Shown: in pieces, positions 1 through 8,186 of the stretch
Position numbering within the stretch: the first letter of the stretch is position 1
How the letters are laid out: each line of letters starts with the position of its first letter
Origin: Fen-1298 sp963833465
GTDB taxonomy: Bacteria; Bacteroidota; Ignavibacteria; UBA10030
Length of the DNA stretch: 64,000 nt
Direction of reading: 5' to 3'
Assembly (NCBI GenBank): GCA_963833465.1
Contig: CAWHXW010000003.1
Span: 62,001 to 126,000, forward strand
The notes under the pieces: model-generated
Told to the model about the DNA's origin: nothing
The model's database searches: none
What the model saw: the letters and a program-made list of their open reading frames with translations, nothing else
Program-made: the position numbers and the translations under genes

Positions 1-1410
1 TTTTCGACAGATCACTGCAGTAGATTCTTTATTGAGTTGCTTTGAAATCCATTTGCATGTTTGAAAGTAGTTGATCCAGTCTTGTGAATATCCATAAAAT
101 TCATTCCCTTGCAAGTTTGCCTTTAGCACAGGAAGATTTGTGTCTATCCCATCTTTCAGGTAATAGAAATTTGAACATAGAAGTAAAATAATAACGAAAA
201 GAAAACCGTTTTTATAGCCAGTAGTTTTCGTGAACTTAGTTTTAAGAAATGTATGCCAGAACCATTGTACTCCCATGAAAAAAAATAATATTATCAATGG
301 AATTACTGGAACTAAATATCGAATTGACTGAAAAATCGGTTGCAAAGCAAAACAAAGAAATAACACATAGACACCTAAGTACAAAGCAAGAAACGATATT
401 GCTTTTGATCCTTGTCTCCAAGCAAAATAGCAACCCAAAAGAACAAAAACAGAAAATAACACGCTAATAAATGCTTCAATATCTGGAAAAAGTTGTCCGT
501 TTGAAACGATTAGATAATCCCAATGTGGAAGCGATAGTGATGCAGGGAATAAGTAATTCAAATGGCACACAACATTACTGATAATGCGATCAAAAAAACC
601 TGAGATAGTTTCTTTTCCAAGTGAAGGATTATAAGGATTGATCATGAAAATAGCAGATGCCTGACCATTAACAACCGTGCCATGAGAAAGCTCAAGCAGT
701 TTTAACGGCAAATAGAGAAGTGCAGAAAAAGCTACAAATAAAAATAATTTTTTCCATTTTCTTTGAATCAGGTACCAACAAGCTACGGCTAACGGAAATG
801 TTCCACCGACTGCACGAACGTAAAATCCAGCCATCCCAAACAATGCAACGATAAAAACAGACCGTATACTTTCTGAAGATTCATCTGATTTCCAAAGATA
901 ATAGAATCCCCATATTTGAATCAAGAGATAAAGCATCTCGCTATAAATGTGATGCGAGTAATCGAGCACAGCAACATTGATTGCAAAGAATAGCAAACTT
1001 GCTAAAAAGGTAATAGGATCCAATCTTTGCCGGAAAACATAATAAAAAGAAATTATAGAACCGAAAAAGAAAATAACTGAAGTAAGTTTCAGTGCAAAAA
1101 TATGAAAACCGACGATCCAAATGAATACAGCGAGTACAATTGAATAACCGGGAGATTTAAAACCAATAGGGAGGATGCCTTTGTGTACAAAGTCATTTGC
1201 CCAAAGAATATAGCTAGCATCATCGCCTCCTATATGCAGTTTAATATCAAAAAGGAGAACCGATAATAATGCTGCAATCAGCAGAACACCAAGAAGAAAT
1301 CTTGCCGGGTATTGTTCAAAAAGTATCTCGATGCGATTATAGAGAAATGCCCGCGATTTATCTGTATGCGAAGATTGCTTTGAATTCTTTATTTTTGAAG
1401 TATGAACCAA
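1..1410 (-). CDS. GT-C membrane glycosyltransferase (PMT/GT39-like), 3' end outside window
   Basis: The minus-strand frame is open from a TTG at 1410 to base 1, exactly 470 codons, and continues beyond the window. The first region is a basic cytoplasmic tail, followed by a transmembrane segment (about residues 38-54), an acidic GGDDASY motif at about 61-67 and then many further hydrophobic helices. An Asp pair after the first membrane helix is typical of GT-C fold transferases that use polyprenyl-phosphate sugars, such as the PMT/ArnT/GT39 families. There is no ATG early in the frame. The TTG is preceded by AAGGA at good spacing, and an in-frame stop lies upstream. It sits 25 bp after the epimerase stop and is probably the last step of the glycan cluster. 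Donor and acceptor cannot be read from the sequence. Confidence 0.75.
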   Translation of the reverse strand, partial: MVHTSKIKNSKQSSHTDKSRAFLYNRIEILFEQYPARFLLGVLLIAALLSVLLFDIKLHIGGDDASYILWANDFVHKGILPIGFKSPGYSIVLAVFIWIVGFHIFALKLTSVIFFFGSIISFYYVFRQRLDPITFLASLLFFAINVAVLDYSHHIYSEMLYLLIQIWGFYYLWKSDESSESIRSVFIVALFGMAGFYVRAVGGTFPLAVACWYLIQRKWKKLFLFVAFSALLYLPLKLLELSHGTVVNGQASAIFMINPYNPSLGKETISGFFDRIISNVVCHLNYLFPASLSLPHWDYLIVSNGQLFPDIEAFISVLFSVFVLLGCYFAWRQGSKAISFLALYLGVYVLFLCFALQPIFQSIRYLVPVIPLIILFFFMGVQWFWHTFLKTKFTKTTGYKNGFLFVIILLLCSNFYYLKDGIDTNLPVLKANLQGNEFYGYSQDWINYFQTCKWISKQLNKESTAVICRK

Positions 1411-1435
1411 TCCATTTTTCCTTGCTATCGAGTTC

Positions 1436-2503
1436 TTAAGGTATTGTTCTTGTTGAAAGCGCTGTATGAATTTGTGTTATGATGTCTTTTAATGTGTAGT
1501 GATAATTCCATTCAGGATAATGTGATTTGAATTTCCTAACATCACTGATATACCAAATATGATCTCCGATCCTGTTTTCATGTTTGTAAGTAACATTCAT
1601 CTTTGTGTTTGTTACTTGCTCACACATTTCAATTGCTTCAAGCATAGAACAATTGCTGAACCGGCTCCCGCCGGCATTATAAACTTCGCCCGGTCGCGGA
1701 TTTCGATAGAAATTCCAAAACATATTTACAAGATCTAAGCTATGGATATTATCCCGAACTTGTTTTCCTTTATAGCCAAAAATCGTATAAGGTGTGCCAG
1801 TCACAGCACATTTGACGAGATAAGCAAGAAAACCATGCAACTGTGTGCCGGAATGGCCTGGGCCGGTTAAACATCCGCCACGGAACACACCCGTTTTCAT
1901 ACCAAAATATCTTCCATACTCTTGCACAAGCACATCTGCCGCAACTTTCGAAACTCCAAATAACGAATGCTTTGATCGATCGATCGACATTGTTTCGTCA
2001 ATGCCATATTCGGCAAATGGATGTGATGTGTCGACTTCCCAACGCTTGTCTAATTCTATCAGCGGCAAATAATTGGGAGTATCACCGTACACTTTATTCG
2101 TTGATGTAAAGATAAACACAGCCTCAGGACAAAATTTTCGCGTTGCTTCAAGGATGGTCAATGTTCCATTCGCATTTACAGTGAAATCGGTAATCGGTTC
2201 ACGTGCGGCCCAATCATGAGAAGGTTGAGCAGCCGTATGGATGACCAGTTTGATGTCTGATGAATATTCCCGAAATACTGTGAATATTTGTTCAGTATTC
2301 CGAATATCAATCGAATAATGCTTATAAGAAGCGATCTGCTCTTCGAGTTGTTGCCGCTGCCATGCAGTCGACGCTTCGGGCCCAAAAAAGGCTTTACGCA
2401 TGTCATTGTCAATTCCAACTATGGAAAATCCATGCTCAGAAAAAAACCGAACAGACTCAGCTCCAATTAATCCTGCAGAACCTGTTACAAGGGCTATATC
2501 CAT
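1436..2503 (-). CDS. NAD-dependent sugar epimerase (CDP-paratose 2-epimerase-like SDR)
   Basis: A 355-residue extended SDR. The Rossmann motif TGSAGLIG is at the extreme N terminus. A Ser/Thr-rich segment (FTSTNKVYGD, near 130) and a C-terminal substrate domain follow. The arrangement TSTNKVYGD, later SLFGVSKVAADVLVQEYGR and RGGCLTGPGHSG is that of CDP-tyvelose/paratose epimerases and related UDP-glucose 4-epimerase-like enzymes. They use tightly bound NAD to invert a sugar hydroxyl. A longer reading from 2572 is possible, but ATG 2503 is preferred because GAGGAG lies six bases before it and the Rossmann motif then starts normally. It is 14 bp downstream of the GT2 fusion gene and likely co-transcribed. 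The exact nucleotide sugar is inference. Confidence 0.85.
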   Translation of the reverse strand: MDIALVTGSAGLIGAESVRFFSEHGFSIVGIDNDMRKAFFGPEASTAWQRQQLEEQIASYKHYSIDIRNTEQIFTVFREYSSDIKLVIHTAAQPSHDWAAREPITDFTVNANGTLTILEATRKFCPEAVFIFTSTNKVYGDTPNYLPLIELDKRWEVDTSHPFAEYGIDETMSIDRSKHSLFGVSKVAADVLVQEYGRYFGMKTGVFRGGCLTGPGHSGTQLHGFLAYLVKCAVTGTPYTIFGYKGKQVRDNIHSLDLVNMFWNFYRNPRPGEVYNAGGSRFSNCSMLEAIEMCEQVTNTKMNVTYKHENRIGDHIWYISDVRKFKSHYPEWNYHYTLKDIITQIHTALSTRTIP

Positions 2504-2517
2504 CTCCGTCTCCTCGG

Positions 2518-3945
2518 TTAATAAAACTTTATCTTTAATAATGAAATCGAGCACATTCGAAGCATAATCCATCCATTCTTCAATCTACGAGTCATTTTCG
2601 TCTCTCCATATGTTCGTTCCATATAATGAACCGGAAGATCGACAAGTGAAAGATGATTCTTTGCTGCTCCGAAAATTAACTCGTAATCTCCCCAACGATC
2701 TTGTATTCCCCACGAGCCTCGAAGTTGTTTGATGCGCTCAAAATCTTTTCGCCAAAGTACTTTTGTGCCGCATAACGTATCTTTGATTTTTGTATCAAGA
2801 ATATATGAAAATAGAATAGAGAAAAATTTATTTCCGATAACATTAAATCCTTTCATAGCATCTTTATGCATCGGATAGACAAGGCGTGAACCGTTGATGA
2901 ATTCTCCATATCCATGCGCAATTGCTTCATAAAAATATGGAAGCTCTTCCGGTACAACTGTCAAATCGGCATCAAGAATCATCAAAATATCACCGGTTGC
3001 ATTATCGAAGCACTTCCACACATTTTCTGCTTTACAAATTCCAGGGGCATCGACGATCTTTATCTTTTTATTCGGGTATTTCTTGATCATCTCGATTACT
3101 TTCTCTTTTGTCCCGTCTATAGATTTATCATCGCCAAAGATAATTTCAGTACCAGCACCCATCTCTGGAATACGTTGAACCGCACTTTCTATATTTCCTG
3201 ATTCATTTTTACAAGGAACAACGACTGAAACAGTGTAATCTCGTTTTGTTGTATCCTTTATACGTGCAATAGTAAGGCGGTTCATTGTCAAGCTTCGGAA
3301 CAGAGGCAGTCTAGCAATATAACGATTTAAAATAGTTGAAAACAAAGGGATTCGAAAGGGGAACAAAATGATCCGTTTAGTATGTATGTGATCATAGTTC
3401 GAAAGGCGAAGAATATTAGAAATATCATCCAGGGACAACCAACTATGTGAATGCTGCGGTATTTTTAATTTCAACATTTCTGCAAGTTGTACCAAGGGAT
3501 GCCAAAGATAGTTGTAGTGAATTAAAATGATACGCGTATGCCGGTTAGCACACTGTTTAATAGAATCAAGAACCGCTTTAATGTCAACGATGTCTTCAAT
3601 GGAGGAGATAACAATGTAGTTGAACAATTCTGTGAGTTGAATATTTTCCGGGGACTGACATATAAATTTGAGATGGGAATATTTTTGCTGGGCAAGATCG
3701 ATGAGGTTTTCGCTGTCGCCGATTCCTACACCATATGATGGATGCAACGCGTTCAAAATAAATCCCGTGCTGCACCTGATATGAAGTATTTTTTCTCCTT
3801 CAGGAATAATATATTTTAACGAACGTATAAGTTGACCATAATAATATGGATTGTTTTTTATCCATCCTTCGCGCATCTGAGCGAAAGAGTTGTTTTTCTC
3901 TCTTATAGCATTACGAAGTTCGTCAAATTGCAACAGCTTGATCAT
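2518..3945 (-). CDS. Fusion of SAM methyltransferase-like domain and family 2 glycosyltransferase
   Basis: 475 residues with two parts. Residues 1-~210 resemble a class I methyltransferase: a glycine-poor motif I (ILHIRCSTGFIL near 53-64) and a Rossmann-like continuation. From about 235 onward there is a GT2 GT-A domain: VSVVVPCKNESGNIESAV, the acidic pair in FGDDKSIDG, and the metal-binding DXD-like ILDADLTV. A later WGDYELIFGAA stretch fits the acceptor region. The methyltransferase motif I lacks the usual GxGxG, so this half may be inactive or bind something else. Upstream and downstream genes are also a methyltransferase and sugar enzymes, so a role in surface-glycan or glycolipid assembly is likely. 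The fusion order is uncommon. Substrates are unknown. Confidence 0.8.
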   Translation of the reverse strand: MIKLLQFDELRNAIREKNNSFAQMREGWIKNNPYYYGQLIRSLKYIIPEGEKILHIRCSTGFILNALHPSYGVGIGDSENLIDLAQQKYSHLKFICQSPENIQLTELFNYIVISSIEDIVDIKAVLDSIKQCANRHTRIILIHYNYLWHPLVQLAEMLKLKIPQHSHSWLSLDDISNILRLSNYDHIHTKRIILFPFRIPLFSTILNRYIARLPLFRSLTMNRLTIARIKDTTKRDYTVSVVVPCKNESGNIESAVQRIPEMGAGTEIIFGDDKSIDGTKEKVIEMIKKYPNKKIKIVDAPGICKAENVWKCFDNATGDILMILDADLTVVPEELPYFYEAIAHGYGEFINGSRLVYPMHKDAMKGFNVIGNKFFSILFSYILDTKIKDTLCGTKVLWRKDFERIKQLRGSWGIQDRWGDYELIFGAAKNHLSLVDLPVHYMERTYGETKMTRRLKNGWIMLRMCSISLLKIKFY

Positions 3946-3966
3946 ATATTTATCATCAATAAAAAA

Positions 3967-4710
3967 TCAAGGTTTGCGACCAGAGATAATTAAGGAACCG
4001 GCAATTTCTTTGACCACAGGAAGTCGTTCCAGCCATTCGCCAATTTTTTTTACAGGCACTATTAATGCTGAAGGGATTGCAGGATGTAGGAAGTCGAATG
4101 GTTTAATAACTATATCAATAAATCCAGCGCGTTTTAAAAAATGTTTTGCCTGCCATCGGAAGAAGGCTGTCTCATCTGGAGAATCCCCCATCTTTTTTTT
4201 TATATATGGAATATTCTTTTGTAAAGCGATTTGTGGATTCAACATATTGGGTTCAGCGAAGGCAATAGATCCACCGGGTTTAAGAACGCGATAAGTTTCG
4301 GCCATAGTTTTATCAACATCCACGTGATGTAAGACTGAACTCCCAACAACCGCATCAAAAGATTCATTTGAATAATCCAGTGTCTCGATATCACCGATGG
4401 AAAAAGTAATATTAGAATGCGGTTCTTTCTTTGCTTCAAGAATCAATTCAGGTGAAATATCTATACTAAAAAATATGGCATTAGTTTCAGCTAATCGGCG
4501 GGAAAACATTCCAGTTCCGCATCCAAATTCCAAAACCTTCATGCCTTTTTGTAATCTTGCAAAATCGATGAGGAGTTGTGTCCTTCGTTTTGCGCGTTCA
4601 ATACCGGCAACTGTTCCCCAACCCCAAATTTCCACAGCGTTTGGTGCTAAGAATTTCCCATGAGAGATTTCATGTTCTTTGCGGAGGTTAGCAGATGAAT
4701 ATCCTTGCAT
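3967..4710 (-). CDS. Class I SAM-dependent methyltransferase (Methyltransf_11 type)
   Basis: 247 residues. Motif I is clear (VLEFGCGTGMFSRRLAE, about 59-75). The acidic end of strand 2 (FFSIDISPELI) and the post-motif VVGSSVLHHVDVDKTM and ALKPGG-like VLKPGGSIAF follow. This is the UbiE/Methyltransf_11 pattern of small-molecule or lipid-linked methyltransferases. The gene starts two bases after the upstream GT2 stop, which indicates translational coupling within the glycan cluster. The C terminus has a hydrophobic stretch that might associate with membrane. The acceptor could be a sugar, a polyprenyl lipid or a quinone. The neighbours favour a glycan or glycolipid. Confidence 0.85.
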   Translation of the reverse strand: MQGYSSANLRKEHEISHGKFLAPNAVEIWGWGTVAGIERAKRRTQLLIDFARLQKGMKVLEFGCGTGMFSRRLAETNAIFFSIDISPELILEAKKEPHSNITFSIGDIETLDYSNESFDAVVGSSVLHHVDVDKTMAETYRVLKPGGSIAFAEPNMLNPQIALQKNIPYIKKKMGDSPDETAFFRWQAKHFLKRAGFIDIVIKPFDFLHPAIPSALIVPVKKIGEWLERLPVVKEIAGSLIISGRKP

Positions 4711-4712
4711 GC

Positions 4713-5684
4713 TTACTTCAAACTTTCGCGGATGGAGTATGTCTCTTCATTTCGTTCGTGTCGCGATATCATTTCGCCTAATAGACCAAGAGAGATAAAC
4801 TGAACGCCAATAATAATAAAGAGAAACCCAACAAGAAAAAGTGGACGATTGCTAATGGCTGTTAAACCCAAGAACCATTCTATGGAAAGGTATCCGTCGA
4901 TAGCGGCACCGATCGCAAAGGAAACAATTCCCCAGACACCAAAAAGATGCAAAGGTCGCCGGATATATTTTGCCGTGAAAAGAATCGTCAATAAATCAAG
5001 GAAGCCGCGGTAAAACTTTCCAACTGTGTATTTCGAGCGGCCGTATTTACGCGGATGATGCTGAACAATTTTCTCTCCGACCCGGAATCCTGCTTGATCC
5101 GCTAAAATTGGAATATAGCGGTATAAGTCACCATAAATTTTTAATTCTTTAACAACTGCCTTTCGATACACTTTCAATCCGCAATTTAAATCATGAATCT
5201 GCAGTCCTGTCATTTTGCTTGTGATGGCATTGGCGATATGCGAAGGCAATGTGAAAATGACAGAATCGTGTCTTTTCTTTTTCCACCCAGAAACCAAATC
5301 GTATGAATCTCCAAGTGCTTCAATGAGCGATGGAATTTCATTTGGGTCATCTTGCAAGTCGGCGTCCATTGTTATGATGAATTCACCCTGAGCTTCTTTG
5401 AAACCGGCAGAAAGTGCAGCGGATTTTCCGAAGTTTCGCCTAAAGCGAATAGCTTTTATAACGTTCGGATATTCCTTATGCAGTGCAGTCAGAATTTCAA
5501 AAGATTTGTCAGTGCTGCCGTCATCTACGAAAATGATTTCGAAAGACATTTTTATCCGATGCATCGTTTCATTGATGAGCGTAAATAATTCGCCCAGAGA
5601 TTCTTCTTCATTAAGGAGAGGAACGATGATAGAAATATAAGGAATAAAGATTGAGCCAGATTGTTTTGTACTTAACTTTGTCAT
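4713..5684 (-). CDS. Polyprenyl-phosphate glycosyltransferase, DPM1/GtrB family
   Basis: 323 residues. The N-terminal GT2 domain carries ISIIVPLLNEEESLGELF, FVDDGSTDKS and the catalytic DADLQDDP motif at about 112-119. It ends with two long hydrophobic segments (about 233-255 and 268-292), typical of GtrB/DPM1 enzymes that load a nucleotide sugar onto polyprenyl phosphate at the membrane. This gives a donor for a GT-C transferase, and such an enzyme is encoded at the other end of this cluster (1-1410). The match of GtrB-like and GT-C genes in one operon supports a lipid-linked sugar relay. No strong Shine-Dalgarno is visible before ATG 5684. The sugar is not deducible. Confidence 0.9.
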   Translation of the reverse strand: MTKLSTKQSGSIFIPYISIIVPLLNEEESLGELFTLINETMHRIKMSFEIIFVDDGSTDKSFEILTALHKEYPNVIKAIRFRRNFGKSAALSAGFKEAQGEFIITMDADLQDDPNEIPSLIEALGDSYDLVSGWKKKRHDSVIFTLPSHIANAITSKMTGLQIHDLNCGLKVYRKAVVKELKIYGDLYRYIPILADQAGFRVGEKIVQHHPRKYGRSKYTVGKFYRGFLDLLTILFTAKYIRRPLHLFGVWGIVSFAIGAAIDGYLSIEWFLGLTAISNRPLFLVGFLFIIIGVQFISLGLLGEMISRHERNEETYSIRESLK

Positions 5685-5774
5685 CGGTAAGTTCGCCGGT
5701 GTTCGTTTTTAATTTTCGGAATTAAAGTAATGGAAAAACGAGCAATATGCAAGGTTGAGAAAAAGAAGGGATAA

Positions 5775-6614
5775 TTACTTACCAGCTCGTGAACCCGTTC
5801 GTTGTTCGATTTCGACCCGTTCCTTATCTTGGATATAATCCATCACAAATACCGTTTCTAATTTTATAAAGTCTACGCTTGGTTCAATTGTAATGGATTT
5901 GAAAAGCGAACCAGGTTGTTCGCTCACATCGCTAACCAGACCGATTCGAATGTCCGGCGGAAAAGTATTGCTGTATTCAGATGTTGTAACAACATCTCCA
6001 ACTTTAACATCGCGCATTTTTGGAACATTCCTAAGACTGAGAATTTTTCCATCCCACATCACAATTCCGTCTATTCGGCTGCGCTGCACTTTGCCGCTTG
6101 CCCGGAATTCTGTATTAAAAAGAATATTTATAACAGAGTAATGTTTAGTTACAGTAGTGACGATGCCGATCAATCCGCCGTCGCTTATTACCGGCATATA
6201 TTGCTGCACGCTGTCACTTGAGCCGACATTGACCGTGATTGTGTTACGCAAAAGAGTAATATTCTTGTTGACGACATGAGCCGTAATCAGTTTATAGGGC
6301 AAATGAGCTTTTAATCTAAGTAACTGCCGAAGACGAATGTTTTCAAGTTTTGCTTCACGAAGCCGCTGTGTTTCATCCGCAAGTTCAATATTAATATGAT
6401 GAAGAAACTCATTCTCTGCTTTCAGCCCAAAGTACACAGGAATAAAACTAAGTTGTTCCTGAATTTCTCCAAAGATAACTGTTGAAATAGATCTGATGTG
6501 TTTGACTTGCGAGTTGTCATTCATCGCCATCAGAGAAAGTGAAACAACAATTAAAACACAAAGAATAACGTATTCTCTGAATTTGTACAGAATATCATAT
6601 AATCGTTGGAACAT
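5775..6614 (-). CDS. mreC: Rod-shape determining protein MreC
   Basis: 279 residues. It has one N-terminal membrane segment (about 15-31), a coiled-coil region (about 62-100) rich in Glu/Leu/Arg, and the beta-barrel MreC domain, with the conserved NVGSSDSVQQYMPVISDGGLIG and VGDVVTTSEYSNTFPPDIRIG stretches. MreC is the periplasmic scaffold of the elongasome that links MreB to peptidoglycan synthesis. It lies downstream of mreB in the same direction, but a decayed gene separates them. The usual partner mreD is not found downstream, where the next gene is a glycosyltransferase. Confidence 0.93.
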   Translation of the reverse strand: MFQRLYDILYKFREYVILCVLIVVSLSLMAMNDNSQVKHIRSISTVIFGEIQEQLSFIPVYFGLKAENEFLHHINIELADETQRLREAKLENIRLRQLLRLKAHLPYKLITAHVVNKNITLLRNTITVNVGSSDSVQQYMPVISDGGLIGIVTTVTKHYSVINILFNTEFRASGKVQRSRIDGIVMWDGKILSLRNVPKMRDVKVGDVVTTSEYSNTFPPDIRIGLVSDVSEQPGSLFKSITIEPSVDFIKLETVFVMDYIQDKERVEIEQRTGSRAGK

Positions 6615-6657
6615 TTTTAAAATTTCGAATGTCGAATTTTGGATTTCGAAATAGAAT

Positions 6658-6950
6658 TTATGTGTTCTGTTTTGTTGTTTGCTCCGTTGCAGTAAAGATA
6701 ATTGTAAGTTTTCCTGCTTCCTTTAGCAATGGTTCAACGACGTTGGACTTACTCTTTCATAATTCTTGAATTAATTCAAGCCAATATTGACTTTCATCAG
6801 TTTCTTCTTCAACGATTGTGATTTTGGAAATGAAATCGGCTCTCGATCACGCTCTACAAACTGACCTATAATTTGCACCTAAAGAAGATGCTGATCGAAT
6901 TAATTGTTTTCCTAAAATTTTAAATGTTATATGATGATAAAGAATTACAG
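6658..6950 (-). pseudogene. Remnant of a four-helix-bundle S23 (23S rRNA intervening-sequence type) protein
   Basis: One minus-strand frame reads, in order, KILGKQLIRSASSLGANYR, then SRADFISKITIVEEETDES, QYWLELIQEL, then PLLKEAGKLTIIFTA, ending with TAA at 6660-6658. This is the recognisable core of the S23/four-helix-bundle family (about 120 residues). Two in-frame TGA codons interrupt it (6849-6847 and 6759-6757), and the N terminus before KILGK is not recognisable, so its right boundary is approximate. Standard genes around it end in TGA, so recoding is unlikely. AT-rich TTCGAAAT-like repeats lie at both edges (about 6617-6652 and 7024-7045). It splits mreB from mreC and is probably an old insertion that decayed. 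Confidence 0.75.
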
Positions 6951-7042
6951 AATCGAATAATATCAATTGCAAATTGATTTGTTCAAATTTTAATTCCGCT
7001 GGATTTATAAATTCAATATGGACAAATCGAATTCCGAAATTA

Positions 7043-8068
7043 TCAGTATCTCTTTCCCTTTAACAAAACTTTGGAATATTTGTCCATGTTTTCCATAACT
7101 TTACCTGTGCCGCGCACAACGGCGAGCAATGGCTCTTCAGCAACGTGAACAGGAAGATTTGTTTCAAGTCGAAGTCGCTCGTCGAGGCCCTTCAACAATG
7201 CGCCGCCGCCCGTAAGCATAATACCGCGGTCAAGAATATCTGCAGATAGTTCCGGCGGAGTTCGTTCTAATGTAACCTTAACGCCTTCAACAATTTGTGC
7301 AATCGGTTCGTTCAACGCCTCGCGAATTTCTACAGAACTGACTTCTGTAGTTTTCGGTACACCATTTACAAGGTCGCGCCCTTTTACTTGAATCGTAATT
7401 TCTTCTTTTAGCGGCATCGCAGAACCGACTTCACACTTAATTGCTTCTGCTGTCCGTTCGCCGATAAGAATATTGTGATTGCGTTTAAAAAATTGAATGA
7501 TGGCGTTGTTCATTTCGTCGCCCGCCACGCGCCGCGATTCTTCATTAACGATTCCCGACAATGCTATGACAGCTATTTCTGTTGTGCCGCCGCCGATATC
7601 AACAACCATATTTCCTACAGGTGCATCAACATCGAGTCCAATGCCGATTGCTGCTGCCATTGGCTCGGCAAGTAAGTGAACTTCTTTTGCGCCGGCGTGT
7701 TCGGCAGAATCGCGCACAGCGCGTTTTTCCACCTCTGTAATTCCAGATGGCACTGAAACAATAATTCGTCTGCTTGGCACCCAGCCAGCACTGATTTTTT
7801 TTATGAATTCGCGCAGCATACCTTCGGCGATTTCAAAATCCGCAATCACGCCATCCTTCATCGGACGAATGGTGCGGATATCTTTATGCGTACGGCCGAG
7901 CATCGCTCGCGCTTCATTACCGATGGCAATGATACGCTTTGTGTTACGGTCGAACGCGACGATAGAGGGTTCGTTAAGGATGATGCCTTTGCCCTTCATC
8001 CAGATAACAGTATTTGCCGTGCCAAGGTCAATGGCAAGGTCGGCAGAAAACATTGAAAATAGTCCCAT
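7043..8068 (-). CDS. mreB: Rod-shape determining actin homologue MreB
   Basis: 341 residues, normal family length. Actin-fold ATPase motifs are clear: phosphate 1 AIDLGTANTVIW (about 12-23), the connect and phosphate 2 region VVDIGGGTTEIAVIAL, and the adenosine motif LTGGGALLKGLDERL near the C terminus. MreB polymerises under the inner membrane and directs lateral peptidoglycan insertion with MreC. The N-terminal MGLFSMF is a likely membrane-contact helix. Downstream are the S23 pseudogene and mreC. The upstream gap to purH holds two palindromic repeats. Confidence 0.96.
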   Translation of the reverse strand: MGLFSMFSADLAIDLGTANTVIWMKGKGIILNEPSIVAFDRNTKRIIAIGNEARAMLGRTHKDIRTIRPMKDGVIADFEIAEGMLREFIKKISAGWVPSRRIIVSVPSGITEVEKRAVRDSAEHAGAKEVHLLAEPMAAAIGIGLDVDAPVGNMVVDIGGGTTEIAVIALSGIVNEESRRVAGDEMNNAIIQFFKRNHNILIGERTAEAIKCEVGSAMPLKEEITIQVKGRDLVNGVPKTTEVSSVEIREALNEPIAQIVEGVKVTLERTPPELSADILDRGIMLTGGGALLKGLDERLRLETNLPVHVAEEPLLAVVRGTGKVMENMDKYSKVLLKGKRY

Positions 8069-8108
8069 AAGAAAAATCAGCTATAAGTTATTAATGAAAT
8101 ATCACTAT

Positions 8109-8132
8109 CACGCTGAGCTTAATCGATGCGTG
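8109..8132. repeat. Short palindromic intergenic repeat, copy 1
   Basis: CACGC (8109-8113) and GCGTG (8128-8132) flank an inner CTGAGCTTAATCGAT. The unit resembles the widespread CACGCTGAGC...CGAAGCGTG class of extragenic palindromes. It lies between purH and mreB, 19 bp from a second, inverted relative (8151-8176). It could act as a processing or termination structure, but no T-tract follows. Confidence 0.5.
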
Positions 8133-8150
8133 TGTTGTTCTTTTACTAAA

Positions 8151-8176
8151 TCATCCTTCGATTTTGCTCAGGATGA
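8151..8176. repeat. Short palindromic intergenic repeat, copy 2 (TCATCCT...AGGATGA)
   Basis: Perfect 7-bp arms TCATCCT (8151-8157) and AGGATGA (8170-8176) surround TCGATTTTGCTC. This is the familiar TCATCCTTCG...GCTCAGGATGA extragenic palindrome, here in the opposite orientation to copy 1. It sits just past the 3' end of purH and might stabilise or end its transcript. Confidence 0.55.
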
Positions 8177-8186
8177 CAAACATGTT

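Noticed and set aside
6658..6950. TGA recoding to explain the S23 frame
   Set aside because: Intact genes here (for example kdpF and the 43-aa ORF before it) end with TGA, and the two in-frame TGA sites are not at positions where Trp is conserved; decay is simpler.
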